NCBI RefSeq assembly: GCF_030272615.1
Contig: NC_081411.1
Coordinates: 186,108,449 to 186,172,448, forward strand
Length of the DNA: 64,000 nucleotides
Reading direction: 5' to 3'
Origin: Cryptomeria japonica
Taxonomy: Eukaryota; Streptophyta; Pinopsida; Cupressales; Cupressaceae
Part shown: positions 44,760 to 56,352 of the stretch, in pieces
Position numbering within the stretch: position 1 is the stretch's first letter
Layout of the letters: each line of letters starts with the position of its first letter
The notes under the pieces: generated by a model
Seen by the model: only the letters and a program-made list of their open reading frames with translations
Databases searched by the model: none
Told to the model about the DNA's origin: nothing
Translations under genes and position numbers: made by a program

Positions 44760-47700
44760 ATGGCTCAAACCCGATCACGATCAAGGCAGCGAGAAATAGA
44801 AATTGAGGAAGAAGAGGACAACCTCAATGAATTTCAAGAAGCACTTGGAGGAACTGGGAATGATGAAAACCCAGGTACACCCACTCCTTCAACAATCGAA
44901 AGGGTTCAGCATAACCCTCATTTTAACAGATTATTTGATGAAATACTAAGGAGCAACGCAGATGCTCACTTCTTAAGACTTGCTCAAGAAGGAGCCAAAC
45001 TCCCCTCAGACTTTGATCTTGCCCAATTAAGACAAGCATCAGAAAGACAAAGTCGCCATGAGGAGGAAAGAGGTAGAAATCACATCAGATATAACATCCC
45101 TCGAGGTAACCCACCACCTCCTCCTCCAAATGAAATGGAGATGTTGCGGCAACAAGTCGCGAATCTCGCCCAACAACTTCATAGTGGTGTTAAGACCAAT
45201 CAATTTTCACTTAACGACATCTGTCCCTATCCGTTTGATAGGAATCTTTATATGCCACCCTTTCCACGCGGGTTTGAAACACCCAAATTTGAAAAATATA
45301 GAGGAAAGGGGGATCCCCGTGATCATGTCCGAGAATTTCATTCTGCTTGTCTTGAAGTGGCTTATGAGGACACATACCTAATGCGCCTTTTTCCCCAAAG
45401 CTTGGGAGGAACCACCACATCATGGTTTTCCCGACTTCCAGGTGGCATTAGAACATTTGAGGAACTCATCCAGAAGTTCCTATCTCATTACTCTTATAAT
45501 ATTGAACGCGACATCACCATGGCTGATCTATGTAACACCAAACAAAAACCAGGTGAATTATTCGCAGTATTCCTGCAACGATGGCGCCAAATGTCTAGCA
45601 GACGTTCTCTTCAGTTACCTGAACGAGAACTAGTGGAAATTTTCATTTCCAACTTAAACGAAGAAATGGAATTTCACCTGGATGTCAAAGATACCGATTC
45701 TTTTAACGATATGATCACCAAAGGTATAAAGTGTGAACGGGCACTCATCAAAAAAGGACTCATCAAAATCTTTAATGAACCCAAAGATGGTCCTCGCCCG
45801 CGCTTCAATAGTGATAAACCAAACTTCTGGAACAAGAATAAGAATATCGTCAATGATGGGGTTGTGGATGCTCGAACTATCCAAAATGCACAACCTGTGG
45901 TTCGGTTTGCAGGACAAAATCCTCCACCTCAAAATAACACAAATGTTCCTCTTAATCAAGGTCGCATCACATCTCATGATGAACCAAGACCTCGTCCACA
46001 AAAACAAAAACGCACATACACTCCCTTAGGGGAACCCATTGAAACAGTGTTGCGACAACTCCTTTCTCAGAATTTGATCACTCTACCTAAGCTATCCAAC
46101 TATGAGCCTCAGGTCAAACCAGCATGGTGGAGAGATACTGAACATTGTGAGTTCCATCAAGGACGAGGACACAAGACAAGTAATTGTCATCGATTGAAAG
46201 ATCTCATTCAAGATCTTATTGATCGAGGAGAAATTGAGATTGAAGGACATGATCCAAAAATGACAAATAATGATCATTTAATGTTTAAGAATCCACTTCC
46301 ATCACAAGATCAAAGGGGTCCTTCCACTTCCCGGCAAGGCACTGATACCACTGATTATACGCAGGCTGCGTATAACTACACTGTAAATCACCTGTATGAT
46401 GCCAGTGAACAAATTGCAACCATAACCTTCAAAAATCCCACCTCAAATTGCAATGTTGTTACACGTCGTGGCAAGGTCACCATCAAGGCAGCTCCACAAG
46501 GCACCACCTCCAATCCAAAGCAGTACAATCTTGTGGAACAATTAGACAAAACGCCTGCGCTCATATCCATTTTAGAACTATTACGCCTATCGCCATCTCA
46601 TAAAACAATCTTGGATCAAGCACTCCAAGAGGCGTCAGTCCCTGCAAACCTGAACACAGACCAATTTCAAGCCATGGTTGGAAATCTAAAGTCATCACCT
46701 TGTCTCACTTTTTCCGAAAGTGACAACTCTTCGTTCCAACAACCTCATAACGCCTCGCTACACATTGAAGGATTTGTCAACCAACACAGGATCAAGCGAG
46801 TCTTGATAGATAATGGAGCAGGCCTAAACATCTGTACACTACAGTTGGTCACAGCATTGGGATATGCAATAGAATCAGTGGATCCTCGCAAGAAGATCAC
46901 CATCAAGGCCTATGATGATGCAGAGCGTTCATCCAAAGGAGCTGTGGTACTACCAATCCGAGTGGGCCCTGTGGTAAAGCATATCATTTGTCAGGTTCTG
47001 GACCTTCCTCTGCCATATAATCTATTATTAGGGAGACCTTGGATACATGCCATGCAAGCCGTTCCATCTACCTACCATCAATGTATCAAGTTCCCACATA
47101 ACGGTGTAGAGATCACAATCCTGGGCGATGCAAATCCCTTTGCATTTTGCCATAATATTAGCCATCAACCAGAGATTACTGTTCCTAATAATAGGGAAGC
47201 CATTTCCTCCACATCATATGTAAATCCTGCCTCTCTTGCCAGTTCGAACACCCCTATGCCCAAGCAAGAAAAGCTTAAAATGAAAGTCGCAGAGGAAGGT
47301 CCTGGAGAATACAACTTGAGTCAGCTCTTTTGTGTGGGACAAATGCCCACTTCTCCTAGAACACATGGTAAACCACAGCAGTTACTCCAGCAACCACTAA
47401 TCACGCCAGCATGTGCCTTAATGCCTTTCATCCTTGGAAAGAGTCAAGAGGAAGAAACACAAGATGAGGACCTAGCGGACTGGATCTATAAGGATCCCAT
47501 CACCACTGATAAACCGCAAGTTACACTTCCTACGGAACAGTATGGTAAAGGCCTCCTCATTATGCAAAGAATGGGGTATGATGGTCAGAGTGCTTTGGGA
47601 TACTGCAAACAAGGACGACATGAACCACTGCTGCCAGAGTTCAAGCCCAAAGGTAATACAGGCCTAGGCTTTGAAAAAGAGATCCTTCCTAAACTCAGAT

Positions 47701-50700
47701 TTAAAGGAAAACCTAGCAAACCATTTTGCCCACCTACTGTAAAGAGGACACCTTTCATAATCAAAGCACCATCAAGCAATATTGCCATTGCCCCATCGAG
47801 GCTCACAACCCCACCGCAACCATCACCAGTGCCAAACATACCACCAATCGAACCAGTAATCCCGTCAATAACACCAATAGCAGCAGCAACTGTATCAGAA
47901 CCCGCAGCAACATCTATGGCGCCAGTAGTTCTAGCAGAAGCCACTGAGTCACCATTACCAATACTTCCAGCAACAAATCCTTTAAACCCCATCACGGTTC
48001 CTGCAGCATTGATCACCACAAAAGTACATAAACCAATCACACCTGCCGTGTTTAACTCCAAAGACATCCCAGTATCGTATAGCAATCGGATGCTGGAGAG
48101 TGATTCAGAGACCGACTCACATGAGTGGGAATTCGATTCAGTGCAACTTAACACTTCAGATGAGGAAGACACATCACCACCTCCACCCCGCAAAGACATC
48201 CCTGTTTACGGAGAAGCACAGATAAAGACCACTTGGGTACCTGAGCTGGAAACATCTTCCACAGACCCTACGTCTCATCCTACGCCGGATTCTGATAGGG
48301 AGAGTACCATCAACGACCTTCACCACACTGTCTTAACCCTCACTGATACATCTCCCGCACTTAACTTAATCGATGAAGTAATGCCCATTATCCACCCTGA
48401 ACTCATCGAATGGAACCAACCAAATCCCCCATGTCTTGACCTCTTCCAAAATGATGAGGCTATCATTGACTTTTTGGAATTAAGGGATAATCTACCAAGC
48501 GGGGATCACAAAGCTGGATTCGCCATTGAACTTAATAGCGCAGCATACTTCGGGGCGGATGCCAAACCCTTCAGCTGCAAAAATATAACATTAAAACATG
48601 GATCTTCTAGTGAAAACCACACTGTGGCACTGTTTGATCCAACAAAAGTAAAAAGAAAGAGCGTATCCAACGGTGAAAACCTCTCTGAGGCGCTTGAGGA
48701 TGAAGGGTTTGACATTCTCCCTGCTAATACACAACAGGAACGATCAACGATCCTCATTGAGGAGACCAAAGAATACAATGTGGGGACTCCTGAAAACCCT
48801 CATATCATACATCTGGCATCTCTTCTCACTCCAGAGGAACAACCTCAATTTATAGAGTTCTTCCAACAGCGTCAGATCAACTTTGCATGGTCATATGCAG
48901 ACATGCCTGGGCTTGATCCTGATTTAGTCATGCATCATCTCACAGTAGCAAAAGGAGCCAAACCTGTCAAGAAGAAGCTTCGTAAGATGCATCCTCAGAT
49001 TGCCGTGCTAGTCAAAATAGAACTCAAGAAACTCCTGGATGTTGGTTTCATTAGACCAATTGATTATGCAGAATGGATCTCCAACATTGTACCAGTTGGC
49101 AAACCAAAAGGGGGCATCCACATTTGTACAGACTTCAGAGATCTGAATAAGGCATGTCCTAAGGATGACTTCCCTCTACCAAATATCGACATCATAGTAG
49201 ATTTGACAGCAGGACATGCCATGCTTTCACTCATGGATGGCTTTTCAGGATACAATCAAATAAAGATCGCACCAGAGGACCAACATAAGACAGCCTTCAC
49301 ATGTCCATGGGGCACATACTGCTGGAATGTAATGCCTTTTGGTCTAAAGAATGCAGGAGCGACCTATCAAAGAGCAATGACCACCATCTTCCATGACATG
49401 ATGCATACTATAATGGAAGATTATGTGGATGATTTACTAGCAAAATCACTTACTAGAGAAGGACATCTTCACATCTTAGATAAAATCTTTGATAGACTGG
49501 AACAATATCATGTTCGACTCAACCCAAAGAAATGTGTCTTCGGAGTGACCTCCGGGAAGCTTCTAGGATACATTGTCTCAAGCAAAGGTATTGAGGTCGA
49601 TCCAGCAAAGGTTAAAGCAATCATGGACATGTCACCTCCAAAGAATATCAGTCAGCTAAGAACACTACAAGGACGGCTTCAATCTATCCGCAGATTCATT
49701 GCACAATTAGCCGATAAGTGTCACCCATTCACACACCTGCTACACAAGAACATCCGCTTTCAGTGGGATGACAGATGCCAGCAAGCATTTCAGGCGCTTA
49801 AAGACTATCTCATGAATCCACCATTGCTGATGCCACCAGATCCAAGTAGACCATTATTGCTCTATATCTCAGCAACAAGTACAGCATTGGGTGTACTACT
49901 GGCACAACATAATGCAGAAGGAAAAGAGTGTGCTATTTACTACATCTCTCGCACACTGGTGGGCTATGAACTCAATTACACACCTATTAAGCGAGCTTGC
50001 CTAGCAGTAATCTTGGCAGCCACTAAACTGAGGCACTATCTATTAACACACAAGGTACAACTCATTGCAAAGATTGATCCACTCAAGTATTTACTCAGCA
50101 AAGCAGCATTGACAGGTCGCTTGGCCAAATGGGTGATGATTCTAAGTGAATTCGACATCGAGTATGTGGACCGTAAAGCTATCAAAGGTCAGGTCATTGC
50201 AGATCAATTGGCCGATGCACCACTCATAGGCGATCATCCTCTCATTTCCAATTTTCCAAATGAAGAGATATTCATGATTACAGAAGCACAGTCATGGAAA
50301 TTATACTTTGATGGTTCATACACTAGGCACGGCTCGGGGGCAGGCATTCTGTTTATCACACCTCAAGGTGATAGCATCCCAAAGTCTTACAGGCTCACAT
50401 TTCCATGCACAAACAACATAGCAGAGTATGAGGCCTTGATCACAGGACTCAGGTTAGCCGTACAATGGAAATTACAAGAACTACAAGTATATGGCGACTC
50501 ACAACTGGTCATTCGACAAGCAACAGATGAGTATCAGACCAAAGATGATAAACTCATGCCATATAAGCAAATGGTGGACAATCTAAAGACATCATTTACT
50601 ACTATCACTTTTGAGCAGATACCAAGAGAGCAGAATCGAGCTGCTGACGCCATGGCTACCATTGCATCTCTACTAGATCTTCCACAGAATTCAACACGCT

Positions 50701-52046
50701 ACGAGTTCTTGGTAGAACAACTTTGGATTCCCGCTTATGATATCCCCGAATCTGAAATGATATGTTGCCTTGTTGGTTCTGAATCCCCATGGTACGGTGA
50801 GTTCTACACCTATCTCCGCGATCACACCCTTCCTCCCAACCAATCAAATAACCAACGTAAAACCTTCATTCGCCAAACTGCTCGATATACCATTATTGCC
50901 GAAACCCTATACCGACGTAGTCTTGATGGTACTCTCCTTCGATGTCTGGAACAAGATGAGATAACAAAGGCTTTGGAAGAGGTACATGAAGGAATTTGCG
51001 GGACTCACTCAAGTGGTCCGTCACTAGCCAAGAAACTCATGCGAGCTGGATACTATTGGCCATCTATGGAAAAGGATTCCTACTACTTTGTCAGGAAGTG
51101 CAAAAAATGTCAAGTTCATGGCGACCTAATACATGCACCAGCTCAAGAACTGCAACCAATCACAACACCATGGCCTTTTTGTCAATGGGGCCTTGACCTT
51201 GTGGGTAAAATCCATCCATCTTCATCCAATGGCCATAAATTCATTATTACCGCCACCAAATATTTCACCAAGTGGATCGAAGCTGTTCCACTTACCCAAG
51301 TCACCGGCAAGCAGATCGCCTCATTCATCCTCAATTACATCATCTGTCGGTATGGTGTGCCCATGTCCATTGTCACAGATAACGGTCTTCCTTTCAAAAA
51401 TCAGGATGTCCGTGAGCTTTGTGAGAAATTTCATATCCAACACCGCTTTTCCACTCCCTATTACCCACAAGGCAATGGTCAGGCCGAAGCATCCAATAAA
51501 AACATATTGAGGATCCTAAAGAAGACAGTCAATGATGCCGGCCGTGATTGGCATGTTCAATTGAATCCAGCGCTATGGGCATATCGAACTAGCATTCGGA
51601 CCCCTACAGGTGCAACTCCTTATTCATTGGTCTATGGTGTTGAAGCTATCTTACCTATTGAGGTCGAGATACCATCCTTACGAGTTTCATTGCACAATCT
51701 CATCGATGATGAAGCATACAGAGTCTCACGTCTTCAGGACTTAGAGTTACTTGATGAGAAGCGACAAGCTGCATACAATCACCTCAAAGCCTATCAGCAG
51801 CGCATGAGTAGAAGCTACAATCACCGAGTTAGACCTCGTACATTTGAGGTAAGTGATCTTGTTCTTCGAGAGAATCCTCGCAACCAACCAAATAGAGAAC
51901 ATCAAGGCAAGTTTGAATCAAATTGGCTCGGCCCATATGTTGTCACTGCTGTATTCGGGTCCGGGGCATATCAGTTGGCTACATCAGAAGGAGAACCGCT
52001 TGCAGATCCAATCAACAGCATGCACCTCAAAAGGTTTTATACCTAA
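44760..52046 (+). CDS. Element H gag-pol polyprotein (2428 aa), Ty3/gypsy Tat lineage with dual RNase H
   Basis: One uninterrupted frame from ATG 44760. Domains by residue: Gag capsid about 165-340; a CX2HX4HX4C motif from Cys463 (CEFHQGRGHKTSNC); retropepsin with Asp684 (LIDNGAGLNI) and LLLGRPWIHAM; a G-patch-like segment about 928-972 (GKGLLIMQRMGY to TGLGFE); a Pro/Thr/Ala-rich linker; RT about 1400-1640 with YVDD at 1555-1558; Ty3 RNase H about 1700-1825, whose first catalytic Asp is replaced (LYISATS); a second, archaeal-type RNase H about 1845-1970 with Asp1851 (FDGSYT), AEYEAL, GDSQLV and ADAMA; integrase with a zinc finger (H2076 to C2114/C2117) and D2146, D2207, E2243, spaced D-35-E. 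No chromodomain. Gag, protease and pol are in one frame, so expression would rely on cleavage rather than frameshifting. It makes the particle and copies and integrates the element. Confidence 0.97.
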   Translation: MAQTRSRSRQREIEIEEEEDNLNEFQEALGGTGNDENPGTPTPSTIERVQHNPHFNRLFDEILRSNADAHFLRLAQEGAKLPSDFDLAQLRQASERQSRHEEERGRNHIRYNIPRGNPPPPPPNEMEMLRQQVANLAQQLHSGVKTNQFSLNDICPYPFDRNLYMPPFPRGFETPKFEKYRGKGDPRDHVREFHSACLEVAYEDTYLMRLFPQSLGGTTTSWFSRLPGGIRTFEELIQKFLSHYSYNIERDITMADLCNTKQKPGELFAVFLQRWRQMSSRRSLQLPERELVEIFISNLNEEMEFHLDVKDTDSFNDMITKGIKCERALIKKGLIKIFNEPKDGPRPRFNSDKPNFWNKNKNIVNDGVVDARTIQNAQPVVRFAGQNPPPQNNTNVPLNQGRITSHDEPRPRPQKQKRTYTPLGEPIETVLRQLLSQNLITLPKLSNYEPQVKPAWWRDTEHCEFHQGRGHKTSNCHRLKDLIQDLIDRGEIEIEGHDPKMTNNDHLMFKNPLPSQDQRGPSTSRQGTDTTDYTQAAYNYTVNHLYDASEQIATITFKNPTSNCNVVTRRGKVTIKAAPQGTTSNPKQYNLVEQLDKTPALISILELLRLSPSHKTILDQALQEASVPANLNTDQFQAMVGNLKSSPCLTFSESDNSSFQQPHNASLHIEGFVNQHRIKRVLIDNGAGLNICTLQLVTALGYAIESVDPRKKITIKAYDDAERSSKGAVVLPIRVGPVVKHIICQVLDLPLPYNLLLGRPWIHAMQAVPSTYHQCIKFPHNGVEITILGDANPFAFCHNISHQPEITVPNNREAISSTSYVNPASLASSNTPMPKQEKLKMKVAEEGPGEYNLSQLFCVGQMPTSPRTHGKPQQLLQQPLITPACALMPFILGKSQEEETQDEDLADWIYKDPITTDKPQVTLPTEQYGKGLLIMQRMGYDGQSALGYCKQGRHEPLLPEFKPKGNTGLGFEKEILPKLRFKGKPSKPFCPPTVKRTPFIIKAPSSNIAIAPSRLTTPPQPSPVPNIPPIEPVIPSITPIAAATVSEPAATSMAPVVLAEATESPLPILPATNPLNPITVPAALITTKVHKPITPAVFNSKDIPVSYSNRMLESDSETDSHEWEFDSVQLNTSDEEDTSPPPPRKDIPVYGEAQIKTTWVPELETSSTDPTSHPTPDSDRESTINDLHHTVLTLTDTSPALNLIDEVMPIIHPELIEWNQPNPPCLDLFQNDEAIIDFLELRDNLPSGDHKAGFAIELNSAAYFGADAKPFSCKNITLKHGSSSENHTVALFDPTKVKRKSVSNGENLSEALEDEGFDILPANTQQERSTILIEETKEYNVGTPENPHIIHLASLLTPEEQPQFIEFFQQRQINFAWSYADMPGLDPDLVMHHLTVAKGAKPVKKKLRKMHPQIAVLVKIELKKLLDVGFIRPIDYAEWISNIVPVGKPKGGIHICTDFRDLNKACPKDDFPLPNIDIIVDLTAGHAMLSLMDGFSGYNQIKIAPEDQHKTAFTCPWGTYCWNVMPFGLKNAGATYQRAMTTIFHDMMHTIMEDYVDDLLAKSLTREGHLHILDKIFDRLEQYHVRLNPKKCVFGVTSGKLLGYIVSSKGIEVDPAKVKAIMDMSPPKNISQLRTLQGRLQSIRRFIAQLADKCHPFTHLLHKNIRFQWDDRCQQAFQALKDYLMNPPLLMPPDPSRPLLLYISATSTALGVLLAQHNAEGKECAIYYISRTLVGYELNYTPIKRACLAVILAATKLRHYLLTHKVQLIAKIDPLKYLLSKAALTGRLAKWVMILSEFDIEYVDRKAIKGQVIADQLADAPLIGDHPLISNFPNEEIFMITEAQSWKLYFDGSYTRHGSGAGILFITPQGDSIPKSYRLTFPCTNNIAEYEALITGLRLAVQWKLQELQVYGDSQLVIRQATDEYQTKDDKLMPYKQMVDNLKTSFTTITFEQIPREQNRAADAMATIASLLDLPQNSTRYEFLVEQLWIPAYDIPESEMICCLVGSESPWYGEFYTYLRDHTLPPNQSNNQRKTFIRQTARYTIIAETLYRRSLDGTLLRCLEQDEITKALEEVHEGICGTHSSGPSLAKKLMRAGYYWPSMEKDSYYFVRKCKKCQVHGDLIHAPAQELQPITTPWPFCQWGLDLVGKIHPSSSNGHKFIITATKYFTKWIEAVPLTQVTGKQIASFILNYIICRYGVPMSIVTDNGLPFKNQDVRELCEKFHIQHRFSTPYYPQGNGQAEASNKNILRILKKTVNDAGRDWHVQLNPALWAYRTSIRTPTGATPYSLVYGVEAILPIEVEIPSLRVSLHNLIDDEAYRVSRLQDLELLDEKRQAAYNHLKAYQQRMSRSYNHRVRPRTFEVSDLVLRENPRNQPNREHQGKFESNWLGPYVVTAVFGSGAYQLATSEGEPLADPINSMHLKRFYT

Positions 52047-54485
52047 GGTGTACAGAGCATCAGGCTCCACTGCACATCAGAAAATACCAAAAACATTCAG
52101 AAAATGTCCTGAAGAAAATACAAAAACATTCACAAAAGTAAAGAAAAAAATCATGCATCCAAACGGTGAACAACCACTCCGTTGGCACCTTGGGTAAGTG
52201 CGATGGTGAAAACCTGGTAAACAGGCGCCACTCGTAAAGGCAATGGCTCCAGTATCTTTCAGGCTCATTGCGATCACATTCATGCACACATACATCCATC
52301 CATCCAAACCATGGCTTGTTATTTGATCTGCAATTAAGAAAATACTCCATGCGTCTAGCATCCCACCTTTTCATAGTCAGGTCTACAAACTGGGGGCAAT
52401 ACCCTTACCCTCGTGAAGGAAGTGGATTCTACATTGTCTTATATGTCATTACGCTCTTCATTCAGGCAATCATCAGAAAATATCAAAAACATTCAAAAAT
52501 GTCTCAACAAAATCCAAAAACATTCAAAACAATACAAAATCCAAAAACATCAGAAAACATCAAAAATCACACAAAAATATGGCAACACCTTGTACATATT
52601 CATCCGCTCAGATACAAAATAAACATTGACAACTACTCACACACTGACCATTTACCAATCAAACCACACAATCGACATTAACAATCCAAACCTGTCTTTA
52701 AAACAAGGATGCATCCTTCCTTACCAAAACAAAGACAAGATGACATTTTCTTTGACAAGAAAATTATGTTAAGCTATCAAATACTTGGTTGATTTGTGAG
52801 TACAATCGTTTGTTTATCGGTATCGGGATCTTTTCAGCATTGTTTTGTATCGTTTGCGCATTATTTCCGATGAAGTTCTGGGACATGTACTAATGGTGTC
52901 TACGTGGGAAGTTCACTAAGCTACGTAATCTTATGCCAAATGCAATCATAGATCACTACGGCTTGCTGACTACAGCGTATACCTTGACCATATGAGCATG
53001 AACCATTACCAAGGATCCTTATTCTTTATTCTTTATGTATATATTGTTTGTTTGCAGGTGCAATGCTCTTCCTTTGGTTCCTCCTACCTCATCCAAATTG
53101 GATAAAGGTTTTTTATCTCTTAGTACGGTATGAACTTGTCTCAGGATATGATCAGCCTAAGATCAAGGAGGACGATCCAAGTCATGCATGAAAGGAGATA
53201 ATCCTTGTCTGTTCTGCAAGCAATACTCAGGTCAACTTGATCCATTATATCAAGTTGCTTGTATTAACTTGCTATATCAAATCCATGCAAGCAATACTCA
53301 GGTCAACTTGATCCATTATATCAAGTTGCTTGTATTAACTTGCTATATAAAATCCATGTAAGAAATACTCTGGTCATCTTGAATCTTTATGTCAAGTTGC
53401 TTGTATTTTCTTACAACATTTTAAAGCTCAATGATGAAAAATAAAGCACCATGGATCGTCATTCCATCTCATTTGTATATATTGCATTTCGTTGCATTCC
53501 ACCCATCCATACATTCATAATAGCTGCATATCATGCATACGTAGTCATAATAATGCATACTCTATTTTACTCATCTTCTTCCATAGGACTCGATCCTAGT
53601 CCTCCATATCTTCTATCTAACATCAAATCCCCCCTCACCCTCCCTATCTTGATCATCAACATCATCCTAATCCCTTCATCGCTTCCCATCCTCATTCATC
53701 CACACAATCCAGCAAGTTGCTCTGTCTACACAGATACATCGACTCCCACACACCTAGACTATCAACAGATACTCTGATCACGTATCTTCGGGTCTCAACA
53801 GGTAATCGATTATGGTAATCCTAGACTACATCAGGCATTTATCATAATGACCTAGTCTCAACGGGGCTACCATGATTCCCCACAACCATCCATCACACGC
53901 ACATACTATCAATTGATTAGCCAATCAAACACAATCCAAAGGACAATTACATCAATTGTCTACGTCTCAACGAGTATTTTGCTTCATATACCTTGACTTC
54001 ATCGGGCAATTACATCAATTGTCTAAGTCACCATCAGGTCACTTTGATTCACTTACTCAGACTTTATCATGTCCAAGCGACCAACTGACATCAACTGTCA
54101 CGCTTTGACTTGACCGGGGCAATTCAACCGATTGCACCAGATTGTCCAACCAATTTTGATCAATTGTATAGCATCAATCCAAACCCCACACTACATCTGC
54201 TATGTATCTCTTGCATGACCTCAGGGTACTCGTTGGCTTGTTGTTTCTTCATATTCACTCCATTTTCTCCCATTCTTTCATCATTAGTTCTAATTTCTTC
54301 TATTCTACCTCCCCTCCACTTTTCATTCTTTTTCGAGAGATCACCCGATTTTTCAAAAAAATTCGGCCCATCTCTCGAGGGGGCATACCACCCATTAAAT
54401 TTACATTTTATGGGGCATTTCTTCACACCTATTTTTCTTTCTTTGAAACGACGCGATAAACCGCACCGTCTCAAAGAGGGGCAAA
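52047..54485 (+). other. Element H 3' non-coding region
   Basis: 2.4 kb after the stop codon with no supportable gene. It contains repeated AAAACATTCA(A/G)AAA and CAGAAAATATCAAAA units (52080-52570), a 71-nt tandem repeat (53216-53418) and looser ATTACATCAATTGTCTA repeats (53940-54040). The polypurine tract CAAAGAGGGGCAAA at 54472-54485 abuts the LTR. Confidence 0.8.
53216..53418 (+). repeat. 71-nt tandem repeat, nearly three copies
   Basis: Copies start at 53216, 53287 and 53358 with GCAAGCAATACTCAGGTCAA or a variant, each ending near TTGCTATAT(C/A)AAATCCAT. The first two are almost identical and the third is more diverged. Confidence 0.9.
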
Positions 54486-56352
54486 TGTAGTCACATAAAT
54501 CTGTCCACTTAATTAAATGAATACTTAGTATTTATTTGATTATTTAACCATCAATTAATAATTAATTAAATTAATATTTAATTAATTCATCTTAACCCTA
54601 TTCTCCTATTAATTAAATAAATTATTCAATTTATTTGATTTAATTCACTTAACCAAATTCAGACCAATAATTAAATAAACAAATCATATTTATTTAATTA
54701 AATCTTCTCTCACATTTAAATAAATTAATATTTATTTAAAACCCCCAAAATCCCACCTCTCACATTTAAATAAATAAATCATTTATTTAAATCACCTTTA
54801 TCCTCCACCCACTTGCATTTTCCTACAAATGCAAGTTGCACAATTATTTTAAATAAATAATTTATTTAAATCACCTTTATCCTCCACCCACTTGTATTTT
54901 CCTACAAAAGCAAGTTGCACAACTATTTTAAATAAATTATTTATTTAAAATCCTATTTATCCTCACCCACTTGAAACCTTTAATGGTTTCCCTTAAAGTA
55001 TTCAAACTTGATGGCTTTAAAGTCTTCAAACTTGATGGCTTCCTTCTATAGTCTTCTTAAGACTTTAATGGTTTTCCTTAAAGTCTTCAAGCCTTTAATG
55101 GTTTCCCTCAAAGTCTTCAAGCATTTAAATGCTTTATCTTCATTTTCTCATTTAAATAAATTAATATTTATTTAAATATTTATCCAAATTAAACTTACAC
55201 CATTTAATTGAAATAAATGATTTTATTTTAATTGAAAATACCAAAATTTCTCCCACTTGCATTTTCCTACAAAATCCACTTGTATGCCTAAACCCCTTCT
55301 AGATTCTTCTAAACCCTTCCTAATTAGCCTAAATCCATCCCTTAAATATTGTCACATTCCTAAGCAAATTGGAGTCACTTCTCAAAGACTCCAAAGTCTT
55401 TGAAAAGCAATTAATGCTTTGTGTGTTCAACAAATTAACCCTCAAAGTCTTGGATAACCTTTGAAAGCTTCCAACCTTCAACCACTAAATGGCTCAAAGT
55501 CTTTGATAACCATTGAAGGCTTTCAACCTTCAACCACTTAATCCCCAAAGTCTCCAATAACCATTAATGGTTAATTCAACTCTCCCACATGGTTAAAACA
55601 TTTGTTTTGACTCAACCTCTACCCAACCCAAGGGTCTCATCAGGTCATTAATGCTTTGACCATGATTATCTCTTAATCATTTGCACAAAGGTTTATGCTT
55701 GGATTAACTCCTAATCCAGTGGGTAATCTTAATTTGGACTTGACCCTTACCTTCTAGATAACCATGAGGTCTTCTCAGGCCTTTAATGCCTCCAACCTCT
55801 TCTCTCAACCCAATCCTATGTTGACACTTGTCACCATTTTATTGGTGCCAATTGTGCACATGGATCCCCAACTTTCAAGCTTGGCCCTTGATTAAACCAT
55901 TCAATCTTAACCCTTCATTTCCCCATTTCTTCTATAAATAGAACCCTTCTCCTCAAGCAAAGAGAAGCATTTTTAGAGTATTGTTGTTATACTGGCATTA
56001 GCATAGAGCTTTTTCATAGCATCACTATCTACTCTTGCATAGTATTTGCTTATCATATTCAACCATCTTGAATCTCCATATGGCATCCATGGCTAGTGCT
56101 AAAAGCTGAGAGCTACACTCATTTGGGACTTGGAGAGGAGAGAAACAAGGGAGAAGCATCAAAAGGCATCATGGAAGCATCTTAGGGAGGCTCTTCTCCT
56201 TTCTTTTATTTTGTTAAACTTCTTTCATGCTTTTTGAAATCTCTCTTGATATGTTTGGAATGGTTTTTAGTTCTTTGTTTTGTTTTTATGGTTGAAACTA
56301 ACTTATTAACATTGAACTTTGTTGTTGCCTTGTCCCCATTTCCATGACATCA
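54486..56352 (+). repeat. Element H 3' LTR
   Basis: Same length as the 5' LTR, with one difference noticed. TSD CTTAC follows. No gene. Confidence 0.97.

Larger units (their letters stand above)
40179..56352 (+). mobile_element. Element H: apparently intact 16.2 kb Ty3/gypsy Tat-lineage element
   Basis: Two 1867-bp LTRs (40179-42045 and 54486-56352) differ, as far as I compared, by one base (ATCCTT at about 41390 versus ATGCTT in the other copy). A perfect TSD CTTAC (40174-40178 and 56353-56357), a PBS, a 2.7 kb leader, a 2428-codon gag-pol ORF, a 2.4 kb 3' region and a polypurine tract complete it. It interrupts the 5' LTR of element B. Near-identical LTRs and an unbroken ORF indicate a very recent insertion that may still be competent. 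Confidence 0.95.

Noticed and set aside
47585..48199. 204-codon minus-strand frame inside the H gag-pol gene
   Set aside because: It is antisense to the Pro/Thr/Ala-rich linker; the Gly/Ser/Val bias follows from that composition.
54110..54490. 126-codon frame before the H 3' LTR
   Set aside because: Overlapping frames on both strands, no domain, and it runs into the polypurine tract; judged a chance ORF.
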